DNA of 24,688 nucleotides from Treponema sp. UBA4326 (lineage in GTDB: Bacteria; Spirochaetota; Spirochaetia; Treponematales; Treponemataceae), in assembly GCA_002393835.1 (NCBI GenBank), contig DGTW01000279.1, positions 1 to 24,688 on the forward strand. The letters are read 5' to 3'. This document shows, one piece after another, positions 1 to 8,700 of the stretch. The notes under the pieces are model-generated. The model had not been told where the DNA came from. It saw nothing but the letters and a program-made list of their open reading frames with translations, and did not search any database. How positions within the stretch are numbered: position 1 is the stretch's first letter; each line of letters starts with the position of its first letter. A program made the position numbers and the translations under genes.

Positions 1-20
1 GTATCCGTCAATTCTAGCCT
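1..20. repeat. Left terminal inverted repeat of the IS66 element
   Basis: GTATCCGTCAATTCTAGCCT matches the complement of 2592-2611 at 19 of 20 positions. The similarity stops after base 20. The TAG stop codon of tnpC (14-16, seen on the minus strand) lies inside this repeat, so the transposase gene runs into the end of the element. The true tip could lie a few bases outside the window. Confidence 0.85.
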
Positions 21-1858
21 TGCTTAGCTAAATCCATCCATTCACCACGGAACTGGAACGGTGTGATTTCTATGTTCCACGGGAGAAGTTTTTCCCAGTC
101 TTCTTCGGTTTCGGCATAAGGTGATTTTTCGAACAGGCAGCGAAGGTAATCCTCGGGAGACTTGCCGTTGAACTTTGCGGTCTCTATCAGGGAGAAGAGG
201 AAGCATGAGCTCTCGGCACCCTTGCCGCTGCCAGAAAAAAGAAAGTTCTTCCTTGCCATAACGAACGGCTTTATAGCGCGCTCGGCGGCATTCGTGTCAG
301 GAGTCACGAAGCTGTAGTCAAGGAACTTCACGAGGTTGTCCCAGCGGTTCATGCAGTATTTTATTGCTTCTGCCGTCTTTGAGGAGCCGAGTATTTTTTC
401 CTTTTCCTCTTTTTCTTGCAGCCATTCATGAAAATCATTGAAAAGAGGCAGGACTTTTTCCTGTCGTTCAGAAAGATACTGTTCTTCGGTAATTTTGTGT
501 TTCTGAAACTGTTCGCGCAGTCTCTTCTCCGCATCAAAAATCTTTCCGTACCGTCTCACGGCTTCCTGTGCGGTCGGTGATTTCGTCGCCTTCACAGAGT
601 CCGCGAATTTCCTTCTCGCATGGATGTTGCAGTTGCACAGCTCTATCCTGTGCTCCGGGTGCTCCCTGTTCCAGTATTCGACGGCCGTGTCATACCCTGA
701 GAAGCCGTCAGACTGAATTACATTGCCCTCAAATCCTTCGAGGAACGGAAGTACGTTCTTTCCGCAGCGAGTCCATCTGAAATTGTATGAGTGGACGGGA
801 TGCTCGGCCCCGCCCCGAACGAGCCACATGTAGCACTTAGTGTCGTCGCCGTCCTCGGCTTCTTTTTTCCGGCACTGTCTGTCGTCCCAGTATTCCTTCT
901 CGGCTTCCGCCTTGCTGTATTTGAGAACCTTGAGCGGTGTCTCGTCAAACTGAAGGAACTTTCCTTTCTTAAGTTCCCTGTCCAGAAGTTTCCGGAGCGG
1001 CTTAAGGGCCTCAAAAACTTTCTGCTGCCAGCTGCACATGTCCTGCCGGCTTATGTGCACTCCCTGCCAGTTGTAGGTGTCCTCCTGGCAGTAGAACGGC
1101 GTGTGTCTCTGGTACTTGCCCATGAACACATGCGCCAGGAGCGACGGAGTCGCGATCGACCGCCCGATTATCTGCTTGTCCTGCGCGGCCTTTGTGACAG
1201 GCCTGTCGTTCTCGTCCAGACAGTTCTGGCACTCGTAGACGTTTCGGATGACGACCTCTATGTATTCCCGGGCGGGGATGTGCACCAGACGCTCGCTTGT
1301 CACCGTATAAACCTTTTTCATCTGGCTGCCGCAGTTCGGGCAGATCTTTTCTTCATCGGTAAGGTCGATTACCACGTGGGCTTTCGCGAGGTTGTTTATT
1401 GTTGAGACGCTCTTCCTTCCTTTGCCTGATTTCTTGGTTTTCTTTTCTTCTGATGATGAATCTTCATCTGTTTCTGCCTGTGAGATTTCTTCATCACTTG
1501 GAGACGGACATGGATTCTCGATTTTTATTCCCAGCTCCTCCGCATCAAAAAGAAGCGGCTGGTCCTTGAGGAGCTTTGTCATTGCCTCTGTTCTTGCGAC
1601 CCATTCCCGTGCCCGTTTTACGGCAAGCTTCTCGTTCAGGATTTTTATCTCAGCGATTTTCTCGAGGATTTCTTTGTTTGCTCTAAGGATTTCTTTGTTT
1701 GCTACGTCGAGCTCTTTAACTTTTTGATTCAGCTGGTTTTCTTTTTCTGAAAGACGGCGGTTCTGTTCTTCAATCAGTCTGAGGGCTTCTTCTAATGTCT
1801 CCGGTTTTCCGTCTTTCATATTTTTGATTTTATCATTTTCTGAGAAAATCGAAAACAA
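14..1858 (-). CDS. tnpC: IS66-family DDE transposase TnpC
   Basis: This is the catalytic transposase that cuts and joins the IS ends. Residues about 20-85 form a charged, leucine-rich coiled coil (the IS66 leucine-zipper region). Residues 173-213 carry a zinc-ribbon pattern, C173-x2-C176 and C210-x2-C213. The DDE triad is recognisable: D305 in LQFDET, D384 in IQSDGF and E526 in NAAERAIKP. The conserved family motif HARRKF is at 413-418. The length of 614 aa is somewhat above the usual 500-550 aa, partly because of an acidic, lysine-rich linker at about 115-150. The frame opens at a TTG at 1858 with no clear ribosome site; an ATG at 1819 (MKDGKPET) would give 601 aa and is an equally plausible start. 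It lies 23 bp downstream of tnpB and was probably co-transcribed with it. No frameshift is seen. Confidence 0.95.
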   Translation of the reverse strand: MFSIFSENDKIKNMKDGKPETLEEALRLIEEQNRRLSEKENQLNQKVKELDVANKEILRANKEILEKIAEIKILNEKLAVKRAREWVARTEAMTKLLKDQPLLFDAEELGIKIENPCPSPSDEEISQAETDEDSSSEEKKTKKSGKGRKSVSTINNLAKAHVVIDLTDEEKICPNCGSQMKKVYTVTSERLVHIPAREYIEVVIRNVYECQNCLDENDRPVTKAAQDKQIIGRSIATPSLLAHVFMGKYQRHTPFYCQEDTYNWQGVHISRQDMCSWQQKVFEALKPLRKLLDRELKKGKFLQFDETPLKVLKYSKAEAEKEYWDDRQCRKKEAEDGDDTKCYMWLVRGGAEHPVHSYNFRWTRCGKNVLPFLEGFEGNVIQSDGFSGYDTAVEYWNREHPEHRIELCNCNIHARRKFADSVKATKSPTAQEAVRRYGKIFDAEKRLREQFQKHKITEEQYLSERQEKVLPLFNDFHEWLQEKEEKEKILGSSKTAEAIKYCMNRWDNLVKFLDYSFVTPDTNAAERAIKPFVMARKNFLFSGSGKGAESSCFLFSLIETAKFNGKSPEDYLRCLFEKSPYAETEEDWEKLLPWNIEITPFQFRGEWMDLAKQG

Positions 1859-1881
1859 TACAAAAGAATTCTTGTGACATC

Positions 1882-2229
1882 TTAAAACGGACTGTCGAAA
1901 TGAAGCTCCTCATGTGCGCGCCAGAAATCTATCCCGGCCAGGAGCATCTCAAGCTGCTCCGGCTTGATTTCCCTGGCTGCCTCCTCGGTGTTCGGCCATG
2001 GCCATGTTGATTTCTCGAGTTTCTTCTGGGCCAGCCAGAATCCGCTTTTGTCCCAGAAGATTACTTTCATGAGCCTGTGGGTCTTGTTGCAGAACAGGAA
2101 TGCCGAGCCGCACAGGGCATCCAGGTTCATTTCATTTACGATTATGGAGCACAGTCCGGAAACTCCTTTGCGCAGGTCAGTGGAGCCCGGGCGTACATAG
2201 ATTCTTGCTTCCTCAAAGTTGACTTTCAT
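1882..2229 (-). CDS. tnpB: IS66-family accessory protein TnpB (Orf2)
   Basis: This 115-aa protein is typical of IS66 Orf2. It has the N-terminal motif V-R-P-G-S-T-D-L-R-K-G near residues 12-22, the central F-W-D-K-S-G-F-W stretch, and the closing E-Q-L-E-M-L-L-A-G-I-D-F segment. Its exact biochemical role is unknown; in studied IS66 elements it is needed together with TnpC for transposition. The start ATG (2227-2229) overlaps the tnpA stop TGA as ATGA. A GGAG lies 13 bases upstream inside tnpA, so translation is probably coupled to tnpA. The gene is intact and of normal length. Confidence 0.93.
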   Translation of the reverse strand: MKVNFEEARIYVRPGSTDLRKGVSGLCSIIVNEMNLDALCGSAFLFCNKTHRLMKVIFWDKSGFWLAQKKLEKSTWPWPNTEEAAREIKPEQLEMLLAGIDFWRAHEELHFDSPF

Positions 2230-2543
2230 AACGCGCTCACTGCTCCGAGGATTTTCTCAAGGACTGGAAGTTCTGCGTTCAGTGGCACGCATATTTCAAT
2301 TTCGTTTTTCTTGATGCAGATTTCCTGGAGCTTGCCGTATTTTATTTCCTGCGTTGCTTTCACCTCGACGAAATTGAGGTTGTCGTCTGCGGGTTTGGGT
2401 TCAGGCTGTTTCTTGTACAGCCAGGTTCGGAATGTCCCGTAGTTCAGCTTCAGCTCATCGGCAAATGCCCTTGCCGACATCCCGCTTTGCTTGTACAGCT
2501 GTATCAGTTCCTGTTTCTCTTCTTTTGTTCTTGATTGTTGCAT
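2226..2543 (-). CDS. tnpA: IS66-family helix-turn-helix protein TnpA (Orf1)
   Basis: This is the first gene of the IS66 operon, 105 aa. Residues about 5-45 are a helix-turn-helix of the transposase-8/IS66 Orf1 type (helix E-E-K-Q-E-L-I-Q-L-Y, then S-G-M-S-A-R-A-F-A-D-E-L, then N-Y-G-T-F-R-T-W), which probably binds the IS ends or regulates the element. The C-terminal half is a short beta-rich tail ending in a leucine-rich helix. The ATG at 2541-2543 has a good ribosome site, AGAGGTG (plus-strand bases 2548-2554), 4 bases upstream. The 68 bases between this start and the IS end must contain the element's promoter; no strong -35/-10 pair stands out there. Confidence 0.9.
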   Translation of the reverse strand: MQQSRTKEEKQELIQLYKQSGMSARAFADELKLNYGTFRTWLYKKQPEPKPADDNLNFVEVKATQEIKYGKLQEICIKKNEIEICVPLNAELPVLEKILGAVSAL

Positions 2544-2591
2544 TTTACACCTCTGGGGGAAGTGTAATGCTACTGGCAGTTTTTGTTTACG

Positions 2592-2611
2592 AGGTTAGAA
2601 TTGACGGATAC
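2592..2611. repeat. Right terminal inverted repeat of the IS66 element
   Basis: The sequence AGGTTAGAATTGACGGATAC is the inverted partner of bases 1-20, with one mismatch. It marks the junction between the element and the chromosome at 2611/2612. It contains TTGACG (2601-2606), a near-consensus -35 hexamer pointing out of the element. Confidence 0.85.
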
Positions 2612-2654
2612 AGTCTTTCGCGGCCTTATGCAGCAAATTCTCGTTTTACTCTCA

Positions 2655-2682
2655 CCCCGCCTCCTGCGGGGCATTTTTTTTT
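2655..2682 (+). terminator. Rho-independent terminator, rightward
   Basis: A perfect 6-bp G/C stem, CCCCGC (2655-2660) and GCGGGG (2666-2671), encloses a CTCCT loop. It is followed by CA and a run of nine T (2674-2682). It would stop transcripts coming from the left. The only genes on that side in the window belong to the IS and point the other way, so it probably served a chromosomal gene whose end is now separated from it by the IS. Confidence 0.8.
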
Positions 2683-2697
2683 CCCGCATAAACAAAC

Positions 2698-2755
2698 ACA
2701 GCCCGCAGACACAAGGAAATGAAGTGTGCTTCACCTCCTTGCACCTGCGGGCTGT
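2698..2755. terminator. Long hairpin, probable two-way terminator
   Basis: A perfect 11-bp arm pair, ACAGCCCGCAG (2698-2708) and CTGCGGGCTGT (2745-2755), closes a longer structure. Inside it CAAGGA (2712-2717) pairs with TCCTTG (2736-2741) and TGAAG (2720-2724) pairs with CTTCA (2729-2733) around a TGTG loop, with two small symmetric internal loops. T-rich tracts follow on both strands (TTTCTTTCC on plus, TGTTTGTTTATG on minus). It lies 35 bases past the stop codon of the giant lipoprotein gene and is its likely terminator. Confidence 0.75.
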
Positions 2756-2789
2756 TTCTTTCCCCATCCGGGAATGGCGGGGGAGATTG

Positions 2790-5700
2790 CTACTCGACCT
2801 TTACATACTCAATTATTCGGTTTGCTAGGTAACTTATGTAAACATCGCCATTAGACTTAATTCCGATGTTTACACGGTACTGATCTGGCTTGCCTTTTGT
2901 TGGAACATGGAATGATTCCCAGTTTCCTGTGAAGGTATCGAGATTATCAGCTCCCGCTTGGACTGCAGAAGAATCCGATGTAACCTTACCGCTGGTTGTT
3001 GTATAGACTATCGGGCTCATAAGTTTTGCGACTTTTGCTGCACGAGCCGTATCTGCATTTGACAAGCTGTAATAACTGATGTACGGAGTTACCGAAGTCT
3101 TGTTACCAGATGTAGATTCTTTGAGCGCAAGATCTACATACTGACCTACTTGCTGATAACTGTCTACTTTTACAGAAACAACGGCTGGATTATTAGCTTC
3201 ATTCTCATTTACAGATGACATATATGCATACTTCAAGTCACCATCTGCGGTGTCATAATATGCAAAGTGGATGCCGCCCTTTGAGTCAGTTTGCATTGAA
3301 ACATACTGACCAGCATGCTGATTATCAACAATAACCTCATGCCACCTATTTCCTGCGCCAACAACCGCTGTTTCTGTTGCATTCGTTATAGTTGTTGTAC
3401 CATATTTTACAGAAGTGATACTAATAGAAGAACCTGTACCAGTTTGCATAGAGCGAACTGTTACTTTGTTTGTCTTAGGGTCAACTTCTGCATATGCACC
3501 ACATTTCTTTGAAAGCTCAAGGTTCAACTGATGTGCAAATTCATGCTTTGTTCTAGCTCCCAATGTACTATACCAAGTATCATTATCTATATTTTTATAG
3601 GTAACTGATACTTCGCCTTTATTCGTGCCATCGACACTAATATTAAATTTCAATGTTACATCTGAACTAGATACAGGAATCTTATCATCTTTAAACACTT
3701 GATATCCAGAGAAACTGGTTGAAGGACTTGTATTATATTTCATCTTCAAGACACCAGAGGCAGAATCGTACCATGAGACAACAGCGGTGCCATTAGATGT
3801 AACATTTACCGCAGAATAAGGACTATTCTCTTCGTCTCCTGCGATAGCAACATATCCCTGTGAGTAAGTGGCATTTGTATTTACCGTACCTTCTGTACTT
3901 TGATAGTTATCACCAGAAATGTAATTAGGAGTATTACCAGCTGTATATGGAGCTAAATTAGTTGCTACTTTAGTTCCATTCGTTTCGAAATATCTAAACT
4001 TAATAAGCTTTGATGTTGAATCATAATAAGACAGATAACCTTTTGTTGCCGAATTCTGTCCTGTTACGACAAGACTCGGCCACTTGTATCTTTCAAGATT
4101 ATTTAGTTCCGCTCCATTCCAGTTAGACTCCAAATACAACATGTCCGTATTATTTCCAACATAGTAGCTATATTCATTATTACCTGCAGAGCTGAAAGAC
4201 ATAGTTGGGTTTCCTTTTATCAATGCTATATGAGAAGGTCCACTAGTCCATCCTGATACAGGTGTCATTCGTGTATCACCACAAACAGAAACCGTAAACA
4301 TAGTTCCTTGATCATTGAAATCAATAGCATTGTCAAAATAACGAGTATAAGAACCTCTCAATTGGTTCGCATTATTATCGATATTTGCTCCTGTAATGTT
4401 TGCAAACGAAGCAAAGTATTTATCCTTATATCCCGCGCTAAAATTCAAAGTGTTGCCAGATAGAGCCATATCCAACATTCGTTTGTCTTCCGTGTTTGTT
4501 GTTGTCGTAACATCCACAATATGCAATTGTCGCTCGTTGGTCAGGTTGTCGTTGTTCTGTCCGTTCTCCTCGTAGTTGTATTCAATCTTACGAGTTACAG
4601 ATTTTCCATCAACAACGCTGGTCACTTGTTTGAGAGTCTCATTGTTCAAAGAAGAAACCGTACCTACCGTTGCGACAAGCCCACCACCAGTGATTGTGCT
4701 TGTGCTAACAATATTGACTTTTACAGCGTTAGTTGTTGAGTCGTTTTCTGTTGCAAATGAAGTTCCCGCAATTGTGATACCTGTATCCTTACCTTTCAAG
4801 TTAAATCCTTCGACGGTAATATAGCTCTTATCCTTATCATCAGCCGATGATGCACGGCGCACTGGATATACGCCGAGTGCCGAACGACTGAGAACTGTAG
4901 GATAGCGGTTGTTACCAGCAGAAAGCTCTGTCGTAATTCCCGTAATATACGGCACAACATCCATCTGGTATGTCGGATAGTTCGTTGTTCCGTCGGTTAC
5001 GGTGTACTTAACAGAATCCGTCATCTCCATTCCAGGGATGTAGCCACCAATCTTATCAGGTGCGGAAATCTTAGCGGTAGCAGTGCTTGTCGTTCTTGCG
5101 TCTTTCGTGCCGATTTTTGTGTCGGTTGCGAGCACGGTGAGAACCATGTCTTTTTCCGCCTTTGTGTCGATCTTCTCTGTATCAATGCTCAGAGTCCAGT
5201 AAATCTTATGACCTTTCTGGTTGAAGTATGTCGTGTCCTCGAACACACCGTATGTAGAAGATTTAGAAGTCACCACTTTCTGAGCCGAGCCGTCATAGCT
5301 GTAGACTTTTCCTGCGTCGCTCACAGTGAACTCATAGCCGTCAGAAGCCAATGTCTTAGTGGCAATAGTCCATGTTGAATCTGAGTAGGTCGCAAGCGGT
5401 GCATCCGTGAATGTAGCCACACCAGTCTTTCCGAACGAGAATTTGAGAGAAGCAAGCGAGTGCTCGTCATAAGCTGTTCCAGTGAATGTAATCTTTCCTG
5501 AGACTTTCGGGTCAGTGCCGAGGGTGCTTGTTATCGAAGTAATGTCTTTGATGTCGTCTTCAAGTTCGATGTGTCCATTGAGCTCGCTGGTTTTCGTTGC
5601 CGTGCTAGAGCCGTAGATTGAGTTCGATTTGATGTCCTTCCAGTAGAACGGATTGACAACAACGGTCGGTGGTACAGAGTCTTGCTGAGCCACTGTGAAG

Positions 5701-8700
5701 TTCTTGACATAAAGAACTGCGTTCTGAGAGTTATCGCCTTGTGTCGTCTTCTCGGTTGAATCCCAGAATGTGAAGCTCATGCCCTTTCCAGTGCCCTCGT
5801 CACTGTCACCGAAGTCTGTTGAAGCGAGCTCATACGAATCCATGCTGTAGCTTGCCTTAGAACCAGCAAATGTACCGATGACACTTCCTGAGAATGTCGC
5901 AGTAATGTTTCCATCACTCTCAGCGTTTTTGACAGTCGATGAGGCAGTAATCAAATTCGTCGGGGTACCGTTCGTGAAGGTAGCCTTTACTTCATTCGTA
6001 TTATCTGCGCCTTTTTTGAGAACCATTCCGATATCGCCGTTTCCACCAACGATTTCCGGAACAACTGCGAGACCCTTCTTAATCTTGAAGATTCCAGCTG
6101 GATAAACAGGATCGTTGTTCTTGTCTTTTTTCGTAAAGTCAAGCTCGTATTTATCCTGCGCACCGTTTGCTAGGCCGAGGATGTCATATTCCTCAAGTTC
6201 TTTTATTGAAGAAGAATTCTCATATTTGCCGTCGCCGTTCAAGTCAGTTCCGAGATGAACCTTCGCGAGTCGTGGAGCGTTGTTTGAGACCATTGCGTCG
6301 TAGACGACACCGTTGACATTGCCAGCCTTGTCGAATGCAAGGATTACGAGAGAAACAGGACCGTCAGGCATGTTGTCAGAGTAAATGTTTGCATCCCAAA
6401 TGCGGGCCTTGTCATTCTTTGCAAATGATTCAGGCATTTTGTCACCATCATCTTTGCCGGTATCAAACTTGAATTCGCCATTACCAGACTGACTGTTCGA
6501 GCCGTTGTCAGCGTCGATGACCTGAGCAATCGGGAAGAGAGCTGTCTTCTGTTTCTTGTCCTTGATGCCCTCGTTAAGAGTGACTGTTTTTCTGTCAGAG
6601 CTGATTGTCTTAATCTTTCTGAACAATCCGCCAATCTGAACGAGACCGCCTACGCGAACATGTGCGCTAAGAGCAGAACTTGCCACAAATGTTTTTTCAT
6701 CAGGCATATTAGCTGTCGCAGTGGCTTTTTCTGCATAAAGCTTGAAGGTTGCTTTATCCTGAGTGACTTCGCTAGATTCACCTTCTTTTATCTTGTTGCT
6801 TGCACCAGTAATGGTAATTTCTTCGAGATTAGCAATCTTAACGCGCGCATCAGTGTATTTGTCAGTAACATTATTACCAGTTTTGTTCGGAATAATCGGG
6901 TCGAATACAACGGCATTCGTTCCGTCAGTTTCCGTTGCGTCTCCGATATTTCGTACATAATAGAAGACGATATGCTCAACGCCAGATTCCGCATCCTCAG
7001 ATGTACCACCAAGCGTGAACCAGTTGTTAGAGTTATGGACTGAGTTCTGCTTTGCAACCTCAAATTGTGTAGAAGCACCGGTGATTGACTCCAAAGTTGG
7101 GGCTGTGTTATCAATAACCAGACTGAACGGCATATTCGATGGGTTATCCTGATTATCCGTTGCCGTAATCGTGTATTCGTGTGTTCCAGAACTTTCACTG
7201 ATTGGCACAAGAATTTTGCCAGTTTTTCCAGAGACTCCAGAAAGAATGTTGGCCACTGAGTTGCCACCTTCAGTTGCAACAATCGATTTCATTGCACCAT
7301 CATCAGTCGCTGTTGCACGAATATACCATTTGCCCCGAAGATACATATCCGCCTTATAAGGCTGGATTACTTTTGGAGTAGCATCAACTGAGCCCGGTGT
7401 TTCCTCGAATTGAACAATGTCGTATTCAAATTCAGGAATACCTTTTGCGATATGAATTGAAATCTCGTTGTCGGCACTTGACCATACGCCGAACTTGTTT
7501 GCAGAGTTCACACCACAAGCACGAACTATGATATTGTTTGTATCATTAGTATCAGAATTCAATTCGCCATCGTTGTTGAATGCAAAATACCATGACGCAG
7601 AGCCAGAGGCTTCGATTCCCCACCAGCTTGTCATTTCCGTAAGCGAACTGAAGCCGTAATCGCGGAGAAGATTTTTCTGTGTTGTTGCGTCTGTCTCATT
7701 TTTAATACTGTTAACGACAGACTCACCAATAATGTCTTTTACTTCGACAATGGTGTATCCCTTTTCTTGGGCATAAGCCTTCGTGTAAACAGTGTCAGCA
7801 CCATCATCATGAAGAATCTGGTAGTAGACATTCTTGACGGTCGCCGTTCCATAAGGAATGGTTGCTTGACCACTCGGACGGATTACGCCACCAAGAGTTG
7901 CATAATTACTATTGCCGTAGTCTTTCTTGGTAGGATAAGAGAATTTAATTTCCGGTCGGTCACCCAACGGATCATGATTGATTGTATACCACTTCTCAAT
8001 AGAGAAGTTTCCAAGCGTATCCTCCGCCATGAAGTAAATCTTAAGAGGATAAACATTGTTCACAGGAGTTGCATAGGTATCCGTATCGAAAATGTTAAGA
8101 AGCGGGTTGCCATTCTCAAAAGTAGTTTTTGACTCTTTTTCAGCATCTGTAACACCCGCACCATCAAATACGAATTCCCATGCAGTTACAGATTTATCGT
8201 CCTTCATGTAATCGTTCCACTTCAAAGTAGAGTAGAGAGTATCAACTGTGAGAGCAGGGTTGGCAGTAACCTGAGCATTTGTAGGAACAGCCCATTTAAT
8301 AGAAGCCATACCTGCATTTCCTGTATCTGAAGTATTTCCTTTTATCGTTACTTCCTGTGTTTCACGAGAGCCTGAAGCCGGAGATTCCACATTAATAGTA
8401 GGAGCAACATTATCAACATAGAATGAATATTGCTGTGTAGTCTCCAATTCGACTCGGTCTTTAATTTTAAGAGTAACGGTAAGCTGACCGTCAGAAACAG
8501 TTTTCTTTGTTTCACCCTCAGTGTATTCAAGATTTCCGAGATCAATAATAACAGTCGTCCATGTAGCATCCGTGTCGATATTCTGAGTACCCTCATAATC
8601 TTCTGGAGTTGCAAGTTCTTTGAGCGTATGTCCATGAGAATCGGTGATTGTCGCACTCATACTAGCAATTCCACTTGCATCTTTTCCTGTGAAGTAGAGT

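Larger units (their letters stand above)
1..2611 (-). mobile_element. IS66-family insertion sequence (tnpA-tnpB-tnpC)
   Basis: This is a three-gene IS66-type element transcribed leftward. It has the family's usual order: a small HTH protein (TnpA), a small TnpB and a large DDE transposase (TnpC). The ends are inverted repeats: positions 1-20 read GTATCCGTCAATTCTAGCCT, and the complement of 2592-2611 is the same except A for G at the 17th base. The length of about 2.6 kb is typical of IS66 elements. All three reading frames are open, so the element may be active. The window starts exactly on the left repeat, so the left flank and the target duplication (usually 8 bp in this family) cannot be checked. 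The right flank begins AGTCTTTC at 2612. Confidence 0.93.

Noticed and set aside
791..1405. 204-codon open frame on the plus strand
   Set aside because: It lies wholly opposite the transposase gene, whose zinc-ribbon and DDE motifs are clear. The plus-strand translation shows no domain and it has no ribosome site that stands out.
2570..2767. 65-codon minus-strand frame with several Cys and Arg
   Set aside because: It runs through two hairpin terminators and across the IS junction, so its sequence is a by-product of G/C stems and the IS end.
2793..4560. Giant lipoprotein C-terminus as an active sialidase or other glycosidase
   Set aside because: Blade-like motifs are present, but no Asp-box series, arginine triad or catalytic acid pattern could be identified, so only a fold-level resemblance is claimed.
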